NCBI GenBank assembly: GCA_030840885.1
Contig: JAVEDQ010000402.1
Coordinates: 1 to 6,162 of the forward strand
Origin: Frankiaceae bacterium
GTDB taxonomy: Bacteria > Actinomycetota > Actinomycetes > Frankiales > Frankiaceae
DNA length: 6,162 nucleotides
Direction of reading: 5' to 3'
Below, in pieces: positions 6,154 through 6,162 of the stretch (positions are counted from its first letter, which is position 1; every line of letters starts with the position of its first letter). The notes under the pieces were generated by a model that saw nothing but the letters and a program-made list of their open reading frames with translations, did not search any database and had not been told where the DNA came from. The position numbers and the translations under genes were made by a program.

Positions 6154-6162
6154 CGCATAGCA

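Noticed and set aside
1..6162. CRISPR array, tRNA, rRNA or insertion sequence
   Set aside because: No regularly spaced repeats, no cloverleaf-like segment, no rRNA-like stretch and no transposase motif or terminal inverted repeats were seen on reading both strands.

Overview
The window is GC-rich, with codon third positions mostly G or C, a GTG start behind a perfect GAGGAGG ribosome binding site, and protein families common in high-GC Gram-positive bacteria. This points to an actinobacterial chromosome (Actinomycetota); genus cannot be set from the sequence. Two large intact genes, both on the minus strand, fill about three quarters of it. The spaces between and beside them hold broken gene remnants and short scraps.

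Layout from left to right. Positions 1-371 (plus strand) hold the 3' end of an unidentified gene, a 20-bp operator- or hairpin-like inverted repeat, and a 30-residue reading frame with its own ribosome binding site. Positions 372-3062 (minus) encode an 896-residue superfamily 1 helicase of the helicase IV type. It has a helicase-IV-like N-terminal domain, a probable PD-(D/E)XK nuclease domain inserted between the Walker A and Walker B halves, and a C-terminal four-cysteine topoisomerase-type zinc finger. Positions 3063-3287 show no gene. Positions 3288-3493 (minus) carry a frameshifted, truncated remnant resembling the N-terminal part of a CpaF/TadA secretion ATPase. Positions 3531-5384 (minus) encode a secreted 617-residue polysaccharide deacetylase with two tandem chitobiase-C-terminal-like domains and a C-terminal DNRLRE/CBM96-like domain. 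Positions 5397-5702 appear non-coding, with one strong hairpin. Positions 5703-6153 (minus) hold a decayed dihydrofolate-reductase-like (RibD C-terminal fold) gene with three frameshifts and an internal deletion.

The intact genes do not form an obvious pathway. One is a DNA-processing enzyme in the cytoplasm and the other acts on extracellular polysaccharide. They share a strand but are separated by a dead gene fragment, so they are probably transcribed independently. Two pseudogenes plus unattached scraps, all next to intact long genes, suggest a fast-turnover accessory stretch of chromosome. The best candidate for unusual biology is the helicase-nuclease-zinc-finger fusion. No multi-gene novel system, CRISPR array, tRNA, rRNA or insertion sequence was seen.
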